Assembly: GCF_002902525.1 (NCBI RefSeq)
Contig: NZ_PPQZ01000003.1
Coordinates: 1 to 64,000, forward strand
From: Mammaliicoccus stepanovicii
GTDB lineage: Bacteria; Bacillota; Bacilli; Staphylococcales; Staphylococcaceae
Length of the DNA stretch: 64,000 nucleotides
Direction: 5' to 3'
Shown here: positions 27,923 to 40,471 of the stretch, in pieces
How positions within the stretch are numbered: the stretch's first letter is position 1
Layout: each line of letters starts with the position of its first letter
Translations under genes and position numbers: made by a program
The notes under the pieces: model-generated
Told to the model about the DNA's origin: nothing
What the model saw: the letters and a program-made list of their open reading frames with translations, nothing else
The model's database searches: none

Positions 27923-27963
27923 AGCAGTTCATCCTTTCTTAACTATATACGCACATAAAAATA

Positions 27964-27987
27964 ATGATATGCCGAAAGACATATCAT
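27964..27987 (-). terminator. Hairpin before whiA
   Basis: ATGATATG/CATATCAT with an 8-nt loop, followed on the minus strand by TATTTTTATG. It may partly end the transcript of the small membrane gene ahead of whiA. Confidence 0.5.
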
Positions 27988-28056
27988 ACGTTTCATTTCT
28001 ATTTAATATTACATGGAACAGCCGGGCGTATCAAGTTATAAATCTTATGTTATGTA

Positions 28057-28206
28057 TTATTTTTTTGTTGTTTCTTTAATAACGCCAAACATAATAAGTA
28101 ACACGCCTATAACAAGAAAGGATACGCCGACTGCTTGATGTGTTACTAAACCTACCAATAACAGGATGCACCCTAACAATACAATCATCATTTGTACACG
28201 TTTCAT
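28057..28206 (-). CDS. Small membrane protein, 49 aa
   Basis: ATG 28206, preceded by GGGGTGG, opens a 49-residue frame starting MKRVQMMIVLLGCILLL. It has two hydrophobic helices separated by a VTHQAVG turn and a lysine-rich C-terminus. The length, charge pattern and placement between yvcK and whiA suggest a genuine small inner-membrane protein. No function is known to me. Confidence 0.65.
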   Translation of the reverse strand: MKRVQMMIVLLGCILLLVGLVTHQAVGVSFLVIGVLLIMFGVIKETTKK

Positions 28207-28303
28207 ATTTTCCACCCCATCAATGTAAACCTTTACACTCTTTATTACAGTTTACTTTAATTCAGCTTAAAAATATAGTAGCAAACAATAACATGTACAA
28301 TTG

Positions 28304-29293
28304 TTATTCTTTATTTGTCTTAAATTGGATTGTACTGATCTCTCTCAGTGCGATTTCATAAATAAGTTGCGCCAATACTTTATTGTTATGTCTAATATAT
28401 CTATGAGGTGTTATGCTCACTAAACCACTATCGTGAATACATTGTACACCCATCTCAGTTAATTTATCTTTATCAAATTTAACTTGTTTTGCTTCTTCTT
28501 CTTCATACCTTAATAAAATGTCATCATCAAATCGTTCATCCTGGCATATAACAAAATCAATAAACGTGTGACCAACATGATCATGAATAGCTTTCACATG
28601 ATCACTAACTGAATAACCTGCTGTCTCGCCTTTTTGAGTCATTAAATTACAAACGTATAGCACTTCAGCTTCGGTATTTAATATGGCGTCTTTCATTTTA
28701 TTCAAAATTAAATTAGGCATAATACTTGTATACAATGAACCCGGACCCATAACAATTAAATCTGCTTCTTCTATTGCATCTATAGCTTCCTGCATTGGTT
28801 CTATGTCTTCAGGTGTTAAATAGACTTTTTCTATTTTCTTAGAAGTTTTAGGTATTTTTGACTCTCCGACAATCACTTCTCCATCAGACATAACTGCATT
28901 TAATTTAACACTTCTAGTAGTAGAAGGAATCACTTGACCTTTAATATTTAATATTTTACTTAATTCTTTAACTGCATGTCCAAAATCATCTGTAATATTT
29001 GTCATTGCTGCCAGTAATAAATTTCCTACAGAATGCCCGCCTAACTTTTCTTCTTCAAATCGATGTTGAAATAATTTTTCAAGCATAGGTTCCGTATCAC
29101 TTAACGCCGCTAGTACATTTCTTATGTCCCCTGGAGCAGGTATATCCATCACATCACGAATTTTACCTGTACTTCCGCCATCATCTGCTACTGTAACAAT
29201 CGCAGTGATATCAATAGGGTAAGTTTTTAATCCTCTTGCTAGTACAGATAATCCTGTACCACCACCTATTAGGACTACTTTAATTTTTTTCAT
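28304..29293 (-). CDS. yvcK: YvcK/CofD-like gluconeogenesis factor
   Basis: A 329-residue Rossmann-fold protein of the CofD-like group. The N-terminal [18 protein letters not shown] and [14 protein letters not shown] motifs bind nucleotide sugars (UDP-GlcNAc in Bacillus), and [14 protein letters not shown] is the family signature. Loss of YvcK in Bacillus disturbs cell shape and growth on gluconeogenic carbon. Its ATG overlaps the rapZ stop by four bases. Confidence 0.95.
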   Translation of the reverse strand: MKKIKVVLIGGGTGLSVLARGLKTYPIDITAIVTVADDGGSTGKIRDVMDIPAPGDIRNVLAALSDTEPMLEKLFQHRFEEEKLGGHSVGNLLLAAMTNITDDFGHAVKELSKILNIKGQVIPSTTRSVKLNAVMSDGEVIVGESKIPKTSKKIEKVYLTPEDIEPMQEAIDAIEEADLIVMGPGSLYTSIMPNLILNKMKDAILNTEAEVLYVCNLMTQKGETAGYSVSDHVKAIHDHVGHTFIDFVICQDERFDDDILLRYEEEEAKQVKFDKDKLTEMGVQCIHDSGLVSITPHRYIRHNNKVLAQLIYEIALREISTIQFKTNKE

Positions 29294-30195
29294 ATTTTAT
29301 GTTTGCTTTCAATGTGTGCATCGCGATGTGACGTATACACAGCGTAATCAAAATTGTCTCTAATATCTTCACCTATACGTTTAGCAAGTGCGACTGATCG
29401 ATGTTGTCCACCTGTACATCCTATGGCGATGGTTAATAAAGACTTACCTTCTTTTTTGTATCCAGGTAACATGAACATTAATAAATCGCTAAACTTTTTG
29501 TAAAAAGTAACTGTTTCTTTCCATTTCATGACGTATTGATAAACTTCATCATCGAGTCCAGTCAATGGTCTCAATTCTTCAACATAATATGGATTTGGTA
29601 AAAATCGAACATCAATAACAATATCTGCATCTATTGGCATGCCATGTTTAAAGCCAAAGCTTAAAACCCTTACTTGGAATGATGACGAACGATCTTTTTC
29701 AAACGTATCGACTAAATTTTGAATTAATACTTTCGGTTTCATCTCTGTCGTATCAATTACAAAATTACTGATGCCTTTCACATCACTTAATAACTCTCTT
29801 TCTTGTTCTATTGCAGATAATAAACTTCCTTTTTCACTTAAAGGATGCGTTCTTCTCGTTTCTTTATATCTAGAAATTAATTTTTCATCGCTAGCTTCTA
29901 AAAATAATATATCTACTATTACTTTTTTCTCACTTTGTATATAATCTAGCTCATCTCTTAAATTATCAAAGAAATCTTTACCTCTTAAATCAATTCCAAT
30001 CGCTACCTTAGATAATGATGGATTTCCTTGATCCATTAAATCTACAAATTTTTGCAACAAGATTGGTGGTAAGTTATCGACACAAAAATAGCCTAAATCT
30101 TCTAATGCTTGAAGTGCGACCGATTTACCGGCTCCTGACATACCTGTTACCACAAGCAATTCGTTTCTTACATTAGTTTTGTCTACGTGTTGCAT
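29290..30195 (-). CDS. rapZ: RapZ/YvcJ nucleotide-binding protein
   Basis: 301 residues. The N-terminal kinase-like P-loop is [19 protein letters not shown], with [21 protein letters not shown] in the middle. The C-terminal domain has [13 protein letters not shown], the pocket used by E. coli RapZ for glucosamine-6-phosphate. In Gram-positives it hydrolyses nucleotides and affects competence and phosphosugar control. ATG 30195 follows AAAGGAGAAATG. First gene of the rapZ-yvcK transcript. Confidence 0.95.
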   Translation of the reverse strand: MQHVDKTNVRNELLVVTGMSGAGKSVALQALEDLGYFCVDNLPPILLQKFVDLMDQGNPSLSKVAIGIDLRGKDFFDNLRDELDYIQSEKKVIVDILFLEASDEKLISRYKETRRTHPLSEKGSLLSAIEQERELLSDVKGISNFVIDTTEMKPKVLIQNLVDTFEKDRSSSFQVRVLSFGFKHGMPIDADIVIDVRFLPNPYYVEELRPLTGLDDEVYQYVMKWKETVTFYKKFSDLLMFMLPGYKKEGKSLLTIAIGCTGGQHRSVALAKRIGEDIRDNFDYAVYTSHRDAHIESKHKI

Positions 30196-30276
30196 AACAT
30201 TTCTCCTTTAGCTACCTTATATACTTTCATCTTACAATATAATACCTTAAAATACATTAAATTATCATTCAGACTA

Positions 30277-30320
30277 TAAAAAAAGGCATCACACCGTGTT
30301 ACTCCACAATGTGATACCTT
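30277..30320 (-). terminator. trxB terminator
   Basis: AAGG-ATCACA and TGTGAT-CCTT form an interrupted stem around CGTG...CACA, with TTTTTTT downstream on the minus strand, directly after the trxB stop. Confidence 0.8.
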
Positions 30321-30326
30321 ATAAAA

Positions 30327-31274
<948 letters not shown>

Positions 31275-31337
31275 TTAAAAACTGCCTCCTCTTTTTAATT
31301 CAGTAAAATTGTACATCAATGTTTTAATTAAGCATAC

Positions 31338-32774
31338 TTATATGCTCACTAAAGCATGAAGTGCTTTATTTAAGCGATATAGTGAAATATCAAAAGTCTT
31401 TTGCATATCTTTTTTAGAAACTTTTATATTTAACATTTTTAAATAAATATAAACAGATGCTGCTACATAATGTTCTATTTCTTCAATTGATTGGTTATCT
31501 GCAATCAACATTTCGGCGTGTTCTATCCATGCTACAAACAACTCTTTACCGTACTTTTGATATACAGATTCATTTATAAGGTTCATGCCTTTATCAATAA
31601 ACCCAAGCTTATTAAGGTGTAAATCTTGAAATTTATACGTTATATACAAGCGTTCATAGTCTGGTAAGTTCTCTAATATCTCCCATAAATCTTGAGACAT
31701 AACGAGTTCACGTTGTTTTACTTTACCTAATAGGAAGATTCCATAAATTCTATATCTATAATCTTCGTTTTTTAATAACGGCAATATATGACTATCCAAC
31801 GTGTTCTTTATTTCGTCAATCTTCCATGGTGATAACTGATTATGATATTGTATGCCACTTTCAAATTTTTGCCAATGTTTCTTCGCTTCATCTTCATAAC
31901 CTAAATTATAGTAGTTATAACTTAATGAATGATGTAATTGAGGCATATTCGCTTGTGTTTTTTTCAATAATGGTACTAATAATTGATTAGATGCTTCGTA
32001 TTTACTTAAGTAGCTTAACACGACACCTAGCTTGAATGACTCTTCATCATTTATAGGATGTAGTTTACTTAGTCTACTTAAATAATGGTTAAAGCGTTCC
32101 ATTTGTTCAGTATTATAAAGTAATAACGTCATATGACATAATGCATATATATCTGATGGATTTTCATCCAAAATCGATTTCAAAATATGTTCAGCATCAG
32201 CATATTTACCATTATATAACAATGCCATAGCTTGTAAATTCATAATGTGTTTGTCTTCAAGCATTTCTTTACGTTGTCTTTCAATATAAGTAACAGATTC
32301 ATTCAACCTACCATGTGAGAATAAATATTGAAAGATATGTTGAATAACAAACTTTTCTGCTTCTTCTTCTACAATCGTTTGATCGCTATAGCTCACTTCA
32401 AACATTTGTATCATTTCATCAAAATAATCTTGATCATCTTCTATTACAACGTACATGAGACCAAACAAAAATGCTTTGTTCGGTTCATTTGTTTTCATAA
32501 ACAATTGACTTAAATAAAAATAATAGTCACTTACAAACTGTTCTTTTACAATTTGATCGTACATCAGTTCTTCTGCTTTTATATTTTTATTACATTCTAC
32601 TAGGCATTCGGCATATGGCGGGATGATAACAAAATCATCTGGAGAAAGTTCAAGTGCTTTTTCGAATAAAGACTCGGCATATGCATAATTTTGTTCTCTC
32701 ATTTTTTCCATTGCTTTATGATAATAGAAGTCTTTATCAAACTTAACATGTATAATATTTGAATTATCGTCCAA
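31338..32774 (-). CDS. Tetratricopeptide-repeat protein
   Basis: A 478-residue helical protein with TPR-like repeats, clearest at about residues 12-80 (MREQNYAYAESLFEKALELS) and 160-240. No membrane or enzymatic motif is seen. The start is TTG 32774, preceded by AGGCGGTGA, in preference to an in-frame ATG at 32813 that overlaps the acetyltransferase gene. The position between yvoF and trxB is conserved in staphylococci. Function unknown; probably a protein-interaction scaffold. Confidence 0.85.
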   Translation of the reverse strand: MDDNSNIIHVKFDKDFYYHKAMEKMREQNYAYAESLFEKALELSPDDFVIIPPYAECLVECNKNIKAEELMYDQIVKEQFVSDYYFYLSQLFMKTNEPNKAFLFGLMYVVIEDDQDYFDEMIQMFEVSYSDQTIVEEEAEKFVIQHIFQYLFSHGRLNESVTYIERQRKEMLEDKHIMNLQAMALLYNGKYADAEHILKSILDENPSDIYALCHMTLLLYNTEQMERFNHYLSRLSKLHPINDEESFKLGVVLSYLSKYEASNQLLVPLLKKTQANMPQLHHSLSYNYYNLGYEDEAKKHWQKFESGIQYHNQLSPWKIDEIKNTLDSHILPLLKNEDYRYRIYGIFLLGKVKQRELVMSQDLWEILENLPDYERLYITYKFQDLHLNKLGFIDKGMNLINESVYQKYGKELFVAWIEHAEMLIADNQSIEEIEHYVAASVYIYLKMLNIKVSKKDMQKTFDISLYRLNKALHALVSI

Positions 32775-32778
32775 CGAC

Positions 32779-33261
32779 TCACCGCCTTTTTTTAAGTTGC
32801 ATAGGATTACCAAACGCCATCATGTTTTCAGGAACATCCTTTGAAACGACCGTTCCACTCGCAACTATTGCATTATTCCCTATTCTAACTCCTGCTAAAA
32901 TTGTTGCATTTGCACCAATCAACACATTATCACCAATATCAACTGTCCCAGTACGATATTCTTCGACTAAATACTCATGACATAGAATAGTCGCATTAAA
33001 CCCAATTATACAATTACGTCCAATTGAAATCAGTTCTGGATACATAATATCAGGCGTTGCTTTAAATGCAAACGCCGTTTTATCTCCAACAGTCATATTT
33101 AAAAATTTTCGAAATAGCCATAGTTTTAATTTAACACTTGGTAAATACCTACTAATTTCAATGATAATAACATTTTTTAAAACTTTAACAAAACGTATTG
33201 TTTCATACATATTCCATAATGGGTTAGAACCGGAGACTTTTTTAGTTTTTAATGCTCGCAA
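32779..33261 (-). CDS. Hexapeptide-repeat acetyltransferase, YvoF-like
   Basis: A left-handed beta-helix acyltransferase of about 160 residues. Repeats such as IGRNCIIGFNATIL and IGDNVLIGANATILAGVRIG run through the middle, and DVPENMMAFGNP ends the fold. TTG 33261 gives an N-terminus (RALKTKKVSGSNPLW) that aligns with Bacillus YvoF; GTG 33279 is the longer alternative. It sits between lgt and the TPR gene, as in other staphylococci. The acceptor is unknown. Confidence 0.85.
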   Translation of the reverse strand: MRALKTKKVSGSNPLWNMYETIRFVKVLKNVIIIEISRYLPSVKLKLWLFRKFLNMTVGDKTAFAFKATPDIMYPELISIGRNCIIGFNATILCHEYLVEEYRTGTVDIGDNVLIGANATILAGVRIGNNAIVASGTVVSKDVPENMMAFGNPMQLKKRR

Positions 33262-33281
33262 AATAAACACTTCTTTCACGT

Positions 33282-34100
33282 TTAGTTATGATAATAACCT
33301 TCAACATCCCGAAATTTCGCTGGATTGTATTTGATTCTTCTATATATAATACAGATTATTGATATTATGATAATTATAATTGAAATCACTTGGGCAATTC
33401 TCAAATATTCTGTAAGCATTAAACTATCTGTTCTTAAACCTTCAATAAAGTATCTTCCTATTGAATAATAAATAAGGTAACTAAAGAACGTTTCACCCAT
33501 TTTCAAATGTGGTCTTAATAATAACAATAATACAAAGCCTATAAGATTCCAAATCGATTCATACAAAAATGTTGGTTGATAATAAACACCGTCTATTTGC
33601 ATTTGATTAATAATAAATTCAGGAATATGTAGATTTTCTAGAAAAACTCTTGAAACCGGTCCACCATGCGCTTCTTGATTTATAAAATTTCCCCATCTAC
33701 CAATTGCTTGTGCCAATATAATACCTGGTGCTACAATATCGACTATTTGGAAGAATGATAAATGTTTAATTCTACATAATATAAAGCCTGTTAAAAATGC
33801 ACCAATTAGTCCACCATGTATAGCTATACCGCCATTCATTATAAGTGGAATTTCAGATAAATGTTGGCTATAGTATCCCCATTCGAAAGCTACATAATAA
33901 ATACGAGCGCATATAATTGCCATGATAACACTCCATATTATTAAATCGATTAATGTATCTTCTTTCAAACCAACCTTCTTAGCTGTTTTTTGAGAAATAA
34001 GATAACCAATTAATATACCAGAAGCAATAATAATTCCATACCATCTTATAGCTAATGGACCTAGCTGAATGGCTACTGGATCAATACTTAACAATTCCAT
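33282..34100 (-). CDS. lgt: Prolipoprotein diacylglyceryl transferase
   Basis: A 272-residue integral membrane enzyme that adds diacylglycerol to the lipobox Cys of prolipoproteins such as those encoded at 43523, 51451, 59846 and 62914. About seven helices are visible. The Lgt signature lies in [17 protein letters not shown], with the essential Arg, Asn and Gln, and [11 protein letters not shown] contains the conserved His. ATG 34100 follows AAGGAG and overlaps the hprK stop by one base. Confidence 0.97.
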   Translation of the reverse strand: MELLSIDPVAIQLGPLAIRWYGIIIASGILIGYLISQKTAKKVGLKEDTLIDLIIWSVIMAIICARIYYVAFEWGYYSQHLSEIPLIMNGGIAIHGGLIGAFLTGFILCRIKHLSFFQIVDIVAPGIILAQAIGRWGNFINQEAHGGPVSRVFLENLHIPEFIINQMQIDGVYYQPTFLYESIWNLIGFVLLLLLRPHLKMGETFFSYLIYYSIGRYFIEGLRTDSLMLTEYLRIAQVISIIIIIISIICIIYRRIKYNPAKFRDVEGYYHN

Positions 34101-35032
34101 TATTCATTCTCCTTACGAGCATTCTTTAATATTTCAGCATTTAAGCGATTATTAAATTCTTCTGCTGTATTAATACCCATGTTATTCAAGCGATAATTCA
34201 TTGCTGCAACTTCAATAATAACAGCTAAATTTCGCCCAGGTCTGACTGGAATCGTTTTTTTAGTGATTTTCGAATCCAATATCGTTAAGGTTTCTTCATT
34301 CAAACCCACTCTGTCATAAATTTTTTCTTTATTCCATGTTTCTAAATTAATGTTCAACTTGATACGTTTCTCCATTAGAATAGAACCCGCTCCAAATAAT
34401 GTCATAACGTTTATGATACCTAATCCACGAATTTCTAACAAATGTTCTATGATCTTTGGCGCTTTACCTATTAATTCATTCTTATTAATTTCTTTAATTT
34501 CAACATTATCATCTGCAACAAGCCTATGTCCTCTTTTGACAAGTTCAAGTGCTGTTTCACTTTTCCCGACACCACTATCACCTGTAATTAATACACCAAC
34601 ACCATATACGTCAACCAACACACCATGAAGTGATGTCTCAGGTGCTAATTCCCTTTCTAAATAACTCGTTACTTGACCCATTAATTTTGTTGTTGAAGAC
34701 TCGCTTTTTAATAATGGTGTATTCGTTTCATTACAACTGTTAATCAATTCTTCTGGCGCTTCTAGATCACGCGTTATAATGATCGCTGGCGTTTCAGGTC
34801 GACACAGTTTACCCATGCGTCCAGCTTTTTCTTCTTCAGGTAATAAATTATAAAAAGAGAGCTCTGTCGTACCTAAAACTTGAATCCTATCAGACGAATA
34901 ATGCGAAAAATACCCAGCCATTTCTAAGCCAGGACGTGACAAATCTGTTTCGGTAACTTTACGATGCAGTCCATTTTTACCTGCAATCACTTCCATGTTA
35001 AATTGTTCTATTAATTTACTACTTGATATCAT
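34100..35032 (-). CDS. hprK: HPr kinase/phosphorylase
   Basis: 310 residues; phosphorylates HPr on Ser46 to drive carbon catabolite repression through CcpA, and reverses it when phosphate is high. The P-loop is [18 protein letters not shown], followed by [14 protein letters not shown] and the HprK signature near [19 protein letters not shown]; the second conserved loop is [22 protein letters not shown] 35032 follows AGAGGTG. Followed by lgt in the same operon. Confidence 0.97.
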   Translation of the reverse strand: MISSSKLIEQFNMEVIAGKNGLHRKVTETDLSRPGLEMAGYFSHYSSDRIQVLGTTELSFYNLLPEEEKAGRMGKLCRPETPAIIITRDLEAPEELINSCNETNTPLLKSESSTTKLMGQVTSYLERELAPETSLHGVLVDVYGVGVLITGDSGVGKSETALELVKRGHRLVADDNVEIKEINKNELIGKAPKIIEHLLEIRGLGIINVMTLFGAGSILMEKRIKLNINLETWNKEKIYDRVGLNEETLTILDSKITKKTIPVRPGRNLAVIIEVAAMNYRLNNMGINTAEEFNNRLNAEILKNARKENE

Positions 35033-35098
35033 AGGTTCACCTCTAGGTTAATATATGTTAATTCTAATGAACTTTGCTTAGAACTGCAATCATTATAA

Positions 35099-35114
35099 AC
35101 AAGACATGTCTTGT
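35099..35114. promoter_or_regulatory. 16-bp perfect palindrome upstream of hprK
   Basis: ACAAGACATGTCTTGT is a perfect palindrome 67-82 bp upstream of the hprK start. It has the length and symmetry of an operator for a dimeric repressor and no loop for a hairpin. It does not match LexA, Fur, PerR, CtsR or CcpA boxes. The regulator is unknown. Confidence 0.5.
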
Positions 35115-35132
35115 AAATTTTAAGATAAAAAT

Positions 35133-35183
35133 GGAGCGAGACAGAAATCTAATTTTGTAAAAAAGATTTCTTAGTCCCGCCCC
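35133..35183. terminator. Long hairpin between the SHOCT-like gene and hprK
   Basis: GGAGCGAGACAGAAATCT pairs with AGATTTCTTAGTCCCGCCCC, allowing one bulge and two G-U pairs, around an AT loop. It ends the upstream minus-strand transcript ahead of hprK. Its GAGACAGAAATC arm resembles a repeated intergenic hairpin motif seen across staphylococcal genomes. Confidence 0.7.
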
Positions 35184-35222
35184 AGCAAGGATAATGATAT
35201 TCAACCAATGACTTTAAAGTGA

Positions 35223-35543
35223 TTATATATCTTTATTTTGGTCATTATTTCTATTAAATGAACGGATGATGTCTCTCAAAGATTCATCTAATTGTCGAAT
35301 TGGATCTCCTTCATTTGTTTCTTTATTTTTGAATTGCTTTTCGAATTCTGTTTTACCAGTTTTAGCAGTTGTTTTAACTTTATCTAATAAATCTTCAAAC
35401 AATGATTCTACATTTTCCTTTGATGCGCTTGAACATGAAGATGCGCCAGTATTTGAAGTCGCTTCTAATAATTTCACCGCTTCATCCACATTAATATTGC
35501 CGTTTTCGATAAGTTCTAATATCTTAATTTGTACTTCATTCAT
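35223..35543 (-). CDS. SHOCT-like domain protein, 106 aa
   Basis: The N-terminal 30 residues (MNEVQIKILELIENGNINVD followed by EAVKLLEA) match the small SHOCT-like helical hairpin used for oligomerisation. The rest is polar and disordered, with SSCSSAS in the middle. It starts at ATG 35543 behind GGGAGG, 17 bp after uvrA, so it is co-transcribed with the excision-repair genes. Its function is unknown. Confidence 0.8.
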   Translation of the reverse strand: MNEVQIKILELIENGNINVDEAVKLLEATSNTGASSCSSASKENVESLFEDLLDKVKTTAKTGKTEFEKQFKNKETNEGDPIRQLDESLRDIIRSFNRNNDQNKDI

Positions 35544-35560
35544 GATAATGGCCTCCCGTA

Positions 35561-38395
35561 TTATGCTCGATCTCTTGTTAAAATCGGCTTTAAATATTTA
35601 CCTGTATAAGATGCTTCTACTTCTACTATCTCTTCAGGAGTGCCAGTTGCGATAATTTCACCACCACCGTCTCCTCCTTCTGGACCTAGGTCGATAACAT
35701 AGTCTGCTGTTTTAATTACATCTAAATTGTGTTCTATAATAATGACTGAGTCACCATTTTCTACTAGTCTATCTAGCACACTTAGAAGTCTTTTTATATC
35801 ATCTACATGTAAACCAGTAGTTGGTTCATCTAATATATACAACGACTTGCCATTTGATCTTCTATGCAGCTCAGATGCAAGTTTGACACGTTGTGCTTCC
35901 CCACCTGATAAAGTTGTTGCGGGTTGTCCTAGTTTGATATAACCTAATCCAACGTCCACTATAGTTTGTAATTTTCTATTTATCTTAGGTAGACTTTCAA
36001 AGAAATGACAAGCATCTTCTACAGTCATCTCCAACACATCAGAAATGCTCTTACCTTTGTAAGTGACTTCCAATGTTTCTCTATTATACCTTTTTCCGTC
36101 ACAGACTTCACATGGTACGTATACATCTGGAAGAAAATGCATTTCGATTTTGATAATGCCGTCACCTTTACACGCTTCACAACGGCCACCTTTAACATTA
36201 AAACTAAATCTACCTTTTTGGTATCCTCTTACTTTAGCTTCATTTGTTTGGCTAAATACATCTCTAATATCGTCAAATACACCAGTATAAGTTGCTGGAT
36301 TTGACCGTGGCGTTCTTCCTATTGGTGATTGATCAATATCTATGATTTTTTCAATTTCGTTAACACCTTTAATCGATTTATGTGCACCTGGTGTTGTTTT
36401 CGTATTGTATAATTGCTTCTGTAAACCTTTATATAAAACTTCATTAACTAATGAACTTTTACCTGAACCTGATACACCTGTTACACATGTCATAACTGAT
36501 AATGGAAAATCAACATTCACATTTTTTAAGTTATTACTTGTTGCACCTTTTACAGATATTTTACGTTTTGAAACTTTTCTTCGTTTAGAAGGTACGTATA
36601 CTTTTTCTTTACCACTTAAATATTGACCAGTTAATGATTTTTCATTCTTCATCACTTCTTCTGGTGTACCACATGCAACAACTTCGCCACCGTGTATACC
36701 AGCTTTTGGACCAATATCAATTAAGTAATCAGCTGCTTTCATCGTATCTTCATCATGTTCAACTACGATTAAAGTATTACCCATATCTCTCATTGATTTT
36801 AAAGTTTCGATTAATCTATCATTATCTCTTTGATGTAAACCTATTGACGGCTCATCAAGCACATATAACACACCTGATAGTCGAGACCCTATTTGTGTAG
36901 CTAACCTTATTCTTTGCGCTTCACCACCAGATAACGTACCTGATGCACGGCTTAAAGTTAGGTACTCTAGACCTACATTGTATAAAAATGATAATCTTTC
37001 ATGAATTTCCTTTAATATTAACTTAGCAATTTTTTGTTCTGTTTCATCTAAATTTAAATGATCAAAATGTTTAAGTGCTTCTTTAATTGAATATCTTACA
37101 ACTTCACCGATATGTTGACCATCGATTTTAACTGATAGTACTTTATCATTTAAACGGTATCCATTACATGTTTCACATGTTTTTTCTACCATATACTTTT
37201 GCATTACTTCTCTCACATATTCTGAAGGTGATTCATGGTAACGTCTTTCAATATTTGTTAACACACCTTCATAAGCCATCGTTCTTTTACGGTTTGTTTT
37301 CACACCATAATCTTGGTTAAACTCAAACTCAATTTCATAATCGTGTCCACGAAGTACGATATTTTGTTCTTTTTTTGTTAATTTATTAAACGGCTTATCC
37401 ATATCAATACCAAAATGCTTACACGCTTGATTTAAAAGTGTTGGATAATAATTTGAACTAATTGGTTGCCAAGGTAATATAGCACCTTCATTTAAACTTA
37501 ACGTTTTGTCTGGCACTACTAAATCTAAATCTACAGTTAATTTACTACCTAATCCATCACATGATGAACATGCACCAAATGGACTGTTAAATGAGAACAT
37601 TCTTGGTTCTAATTGATCCACTGAAAAACCACAAATCGGACATGCATGATGTTCTGAAAACTTAATTTCATCACCGTCAATAATATCTGCTACTGCATTC
37701 CCTTCAGCCAACTCTAACGCAGTGCCAAGTGAATCTGCAACCCTTGCTTCAATGCCAGGTTTAATGACGAGCCTATCAATTACTACATCTATAGAGTGAT
37801 TTTGATTTTTGTTTAAGTCTGGTACATCATCAACATCCATGATATCTCCATCAACTTTTAATCTTGCATAGCCTTTTTTGGCAATATCTTCTATTAATTT
37901 CTTATGTGTACCTTTACGACCAGAAACGATTGGTGAAAGGATTTGAATTTTAGTTCGTTCTTCTAACTCCATTACTTGGTCAACCATTTGTTGAATGGTT
38001 TGTGACTTTATTTCTATTCCATGATTGGGACATATAGGTCGTCCAACTCTAGCATATAGTAATCTTAAATAATCATATATTTCAGTCACAGTTGCGACAG
38101 TTGACCTTGGGTTTTTACTAGTTGTTTTTTGATCAATCGAAATTGCAGGAGATAACCCTTCAATTAAATCTACATCTGGTTTATCCATTTGTCCTAAAAA
38201 CTGTCTAGCATATGCACTTAATGACTCTACATATCTACGTTGGCCTTCTGCATAAATCGTGTCAAATGCTAATGATGATTTCCCTGAACCTGATAAACCA
38301 GTCATTACAACAAGTTGGTCTTTAGGTATTTCAATATCAATATCTTTTAAATTGTGTGCTCTCGCACCTTTAACGATGATGGATTTGTTTTTCAT
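35561..38395 (-). CDS. uvrA: Excinuclease ABC subunit A
   Basis: A 944-residue DNA damage sensor with two ABC ATPase modules. [20 protein letters not shown] and [17 protein letters not shown] are the Walker A motifs, with two ABC signatures ([26 protein letters not shown]). Zinc modules are [13 protein letters not shown]...CSSC and CEACKGDGI...CEVC. ATG 38395 is preferred over GTG 38404 because AAGGTG lies six bases before it. Follows uvrB in one LexA-controlled operon. Confidence 0.98.
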   Translation of the reverse strand: MKNKSIIVKGARAHNLKDIDIEIPKDQLVVMTGLSGSGKSSLAFDTIYAEGQRRYVESLSAYARQFLGQMDKPDVDLIEGLSPAISIDQKTTSKNPRSTVATVTEIYDYLRLLYARVGRPICPNHGIEIKSQTIQQMVDQVMELEERTKIQILSPIVSGRKGTHKKLIEDIAKKGYARLKVDGDIMDVDDVPDLNKNQNHSIDVVIDRLVIKPGIEARVADSLGTALELAEGNAVADIIDGDEIKFSEHHACPICGFSVDQLEPRMFSFNSPFGACSSCDGLGSKLTVDLDLVVPDKTLSLNEGAILPWQPISSNYYPTLLNQACKHFGIDMDKPFNKLTKKEQNIVLRGHDYEIEFEFNQDYGVKTNRKRTMAYEGVLTNIERRYHESPSEYVREVMQKYMVEKTCETCNGYRLNDKVLSVKIDGQHIGEVVRYSIKEALKHFDHLNLDETEQKIAKLILKEIHERLSFLYNVGLEYLTLSRASGTLSGGEAQRIRLATQIGSRLSGVLYVLDEPSIGLHQRDNDRLIETLKSMRDMGNTLIVVEHDEDTMKAADYLIDIGPKAGIHGGEVVACGTPEEVMKNEKSLTGQYLSGKEKVYVPSKRRKVSKRKISVKGATSNNLKNVNVDFPLSVMTCVTGVSGSGKSSLVNEVLYKGLQKQLYNTKTTPGAHKSIKGVNEIEKIIDIDQSPIGRTPRSNPATYTGVFDDIRDVFSQTNEAKVRGYQKGRFSFNVKGGRCEACKGDGIIKIEMHFLPDVYVPCEVCDGKRYNRETLEVTYKGKSISDVLEMTVEDACHFFESLPKINRKLQTIVDVGLGYIKLGQPATTLSGGEAQRVKLASELHRRSNGKSLYILDEPTTGLHVDDIKRLLSVLDRLVENGDSVIIIEHNLDVIKTADYVIDLGPEGGDGGGEIIATGTPEEIVEVEASYTGKYLKPILTRDRA

Positions 38396-38400
38396 CTCAG

Positions 38401-40383
38401 TCACCTTTCTGCTTTTAATTCGAATAATATATCTCTTAATTCTGATGCCTTTTCGAAGTCTAATGCTTTCGCCGCTTCTTTCATCTCTTTATCAATACGT
38501 TCTATTGTTTTTTCTCGTTCTTTCTTCGTAAGTTTCTTAGGCGCTTTCTTCTTGTCTTTTTCGTTTGTTTCATCCGTTTCTACGGTAGCTGAAATGACAT
38601 CTCTAATTTGTTTATTGATTGTTTTTGGTGTAATGCCGTGTTCAATGTTATATGCATGCTGTGTCTCTCTGCGTCGTTCCGTTTCATCTAATGCAATTCT
38701 CATTGAATCCGTTATTTTGTCAGCATACATGATAACTTTACCGTGATCGTTACGTGCAGCACGCCCAATCGTTTGGATAAGTGAACGCTGTGACCTTAAG
38801 AAACCTTCTTTATCTGCATCCAAAATTGTAACAAGGGATACTTCTGGAATATCTAAACCTTCTCTTAGTAAGTTTATCCCTACTAAAACGTCATAAACAC
38901 CTAACCTTAAATCTCTTATAATTTCTATACGTTCAAGCGTTTTAATTTCTGAATGTAAATAATTCACTTTCACGCCTGCTTCTTTTAAATAAGTTGTTAA
39001 ATCTTCACTCATTTTCTTTGTAAGTGTCGTAATCAATACACGTTCGTTTCTTTCAACGCGTGCATTGATTTGTTCCATTAAATCATCAATTTGATTCTTA
39101 GTTGGTTTCACTTCTATCACAGGGTCTAATAAGCCTGTTGGTCGAATAATTTGTTCCACCATTTCATCAGTATGTTCAATTTCAAATGGACCTGGTGTCG
39201 CTGAAACGTATACTAGTTGTTTTGTTTTTTGTTCAAATTCTTCAAACTTAAGTGGTCTATTATCTAAAGCACTTGGTAGTCTGAAACCATGTTCTACTAA
39301 TACACTTTTACGTGCTTGGTCACCATTATACATGCCTCTAATTTGTGGTAGCGTAACATGTGACTCATCTATCATAACTAACCAATCATCACCAAAATAA
39401 TCCAACAACGTATAAGGTGTAGAACCTTTAGGACGTAGTGTTAAATGAACAGAGTAGTTTTCAATTCCTGAACAAAAGCCCATTTCTCTCATCATTTCTA
39501 AATCATAATTTGTTCTTTGCTCAAGGCGTTGTGCTTCTAATAATTTATTGTTGCTTCGAAGTTCTTCTAGACGCTCTTTTAATTCTGCTTCTATTCTTTC
39601 AATAGCAACTTTCATTTTCTCTTCACGTGTTACGAAGTGAGAAGCTGGATAGAATAAGAAATGTTCTCTTTCTGCCATGACTTCTCCTGTTAAATAGTTA
39701 ACTTCTCTGACACGGTCTATTTCATCTCCAAAAAATTCAACACGAACACATAATTCATCTCTTGATGCAGGAAATATCTCAACAACATCTCCTCTTACTC
39801 TAAACGTACCACGTCTAAAGTCGATATCATTACGTGAATATTGGTTATCAACGAGCTTTCTCAATAACTCATTTCTTTCCATTTCCATTCCAACTCTTGT
39901 GCTTACTACTAAATCTTTATATTCTTCTGGATTACCTAAACCGTAAATACAACTTACACTTGCTATTACAATAACGTCATCTCTTTCAAACAATGCACTT
40001 GTTGCAGAATGTCGTAATTTATCAATTTCATCATTAATAGATGCATCTTTTTCTATAAATGTATCGGTTTGAGGTACATATGCTTCAGGTTGATAATAGT
40101 CGTAATAACTCACGAAATATTCAACTCTATTTTCAGGGAAGTACTCTTTGAATTCACTATATAATTGGCCTGCTAAAGTCTTATTATGTGCAATGATTAA
40201 TGTAGGTTTTCCAACTTCTTTAATGACATTACTCATTGTAAATGTTTTACCAGTACCAGTCGCACCAAGTAAAGTTTGGTGTCTTTTCCCATCATTGATA
40301 CCTTTAACGATAGCTTCAATGGCTTTAGGTTGATCACCTTGAGGGGAATAGTCTGAATGTATTTTAAAAGGAAAATGTTGCAT
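38401..40383 (-). CDS. uvrB: Excinuclease ABC subunit B
   Basis: A 660-residue helicase-like damage verifier. [17 protein letters not shown] is the Walker A motif and [19 protein letters not shown] the DEAD-type box. The beta-hairpin region [21 protein letters not shown] inserts into DNA. The C-terminal UVR motif (about residues 625-660) binds UvrC and UvrA. ATG 40383 follows GAGGAGG. It is first in the operon behind a perfect LexA box. Confidence 0.98.
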   Translation of the reverse strand: MQHFPFKIHSDYSPQGDQPKAIEAIVKGINDGKRHQTLLGATGTGKTFTMSNVIKEVGKPTLIIAHNKTLAGQLYSEFKEYFPENRVEYFVSYYDYYQPEAYVPQTDTFIEKDASINDEIDKLRHSATSALFERDDVIVIASVSCIYGLGNPEEYKDLVVSTRVGMEMERNELLRKLVDNQYSRNDIDFRRGTFRVRGDVVEIFPASRDELCVRVEFFGDEIDRVREVNYLTGEVMAEREHFLFYPASHFVTREEKMKVAIERIEAELKERLEELRSNNKLLEAQRLEQRTNYDLEMMREMGFCSGIENYSVHLTLRPKGSTPYTLLDYFGDDWLVMIDESHVTLPQIRGMYNGDQARKSVLVEHGFRLPSALDNRPLKFEEFEQKTKQLVYVSATPGPFEIEHTDEMVEQIIRPTGLLDPVIEVKPTKNQIDDLMEQINARVERNERVLITTLTKKMSEDLTTYLKEAGVKVNYLHSEIKTLERIEIIRDLRLGVYDVLVGINLLREGLDIPEVSLVTILDADKEGFLRSQRSLIQTIGRAARNDHGKVIMYADKITDSMRIALDETERRRETQHAYNIEHGITPKTINKQIRDVISATVETDETNEKDKKKAPKKLTKKEREKTIERIDKEMKEAAKALDFEKASELRDILFELKAER

Positions 40384-40417
40384 AGTAACCTCCTCGAATT
40401 CTTAAATATATAAATAT

Positions 40418-40458
40418 ATTTTATCAAAAATTTGTAAAAATAACCAAACATTTGTTCG
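40418..40458 (-). promoter_or_regulatory. uvrB promoter with LexA (SOS) box
   Basis: CGAACAAATGTTTG (minus strand, 40458-40445) is an exact match to the Gram-positive LexA consensus CGAACRNRYGTTYG. It overlaps a -35 TTGGTT, which is followed by TAAAAT at about 18 bp. uvrBA is therefore expected to be SOS-induced. Confidence 0.9.
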
Positions 40459-40471
40459 TTCTTAATAAAAA

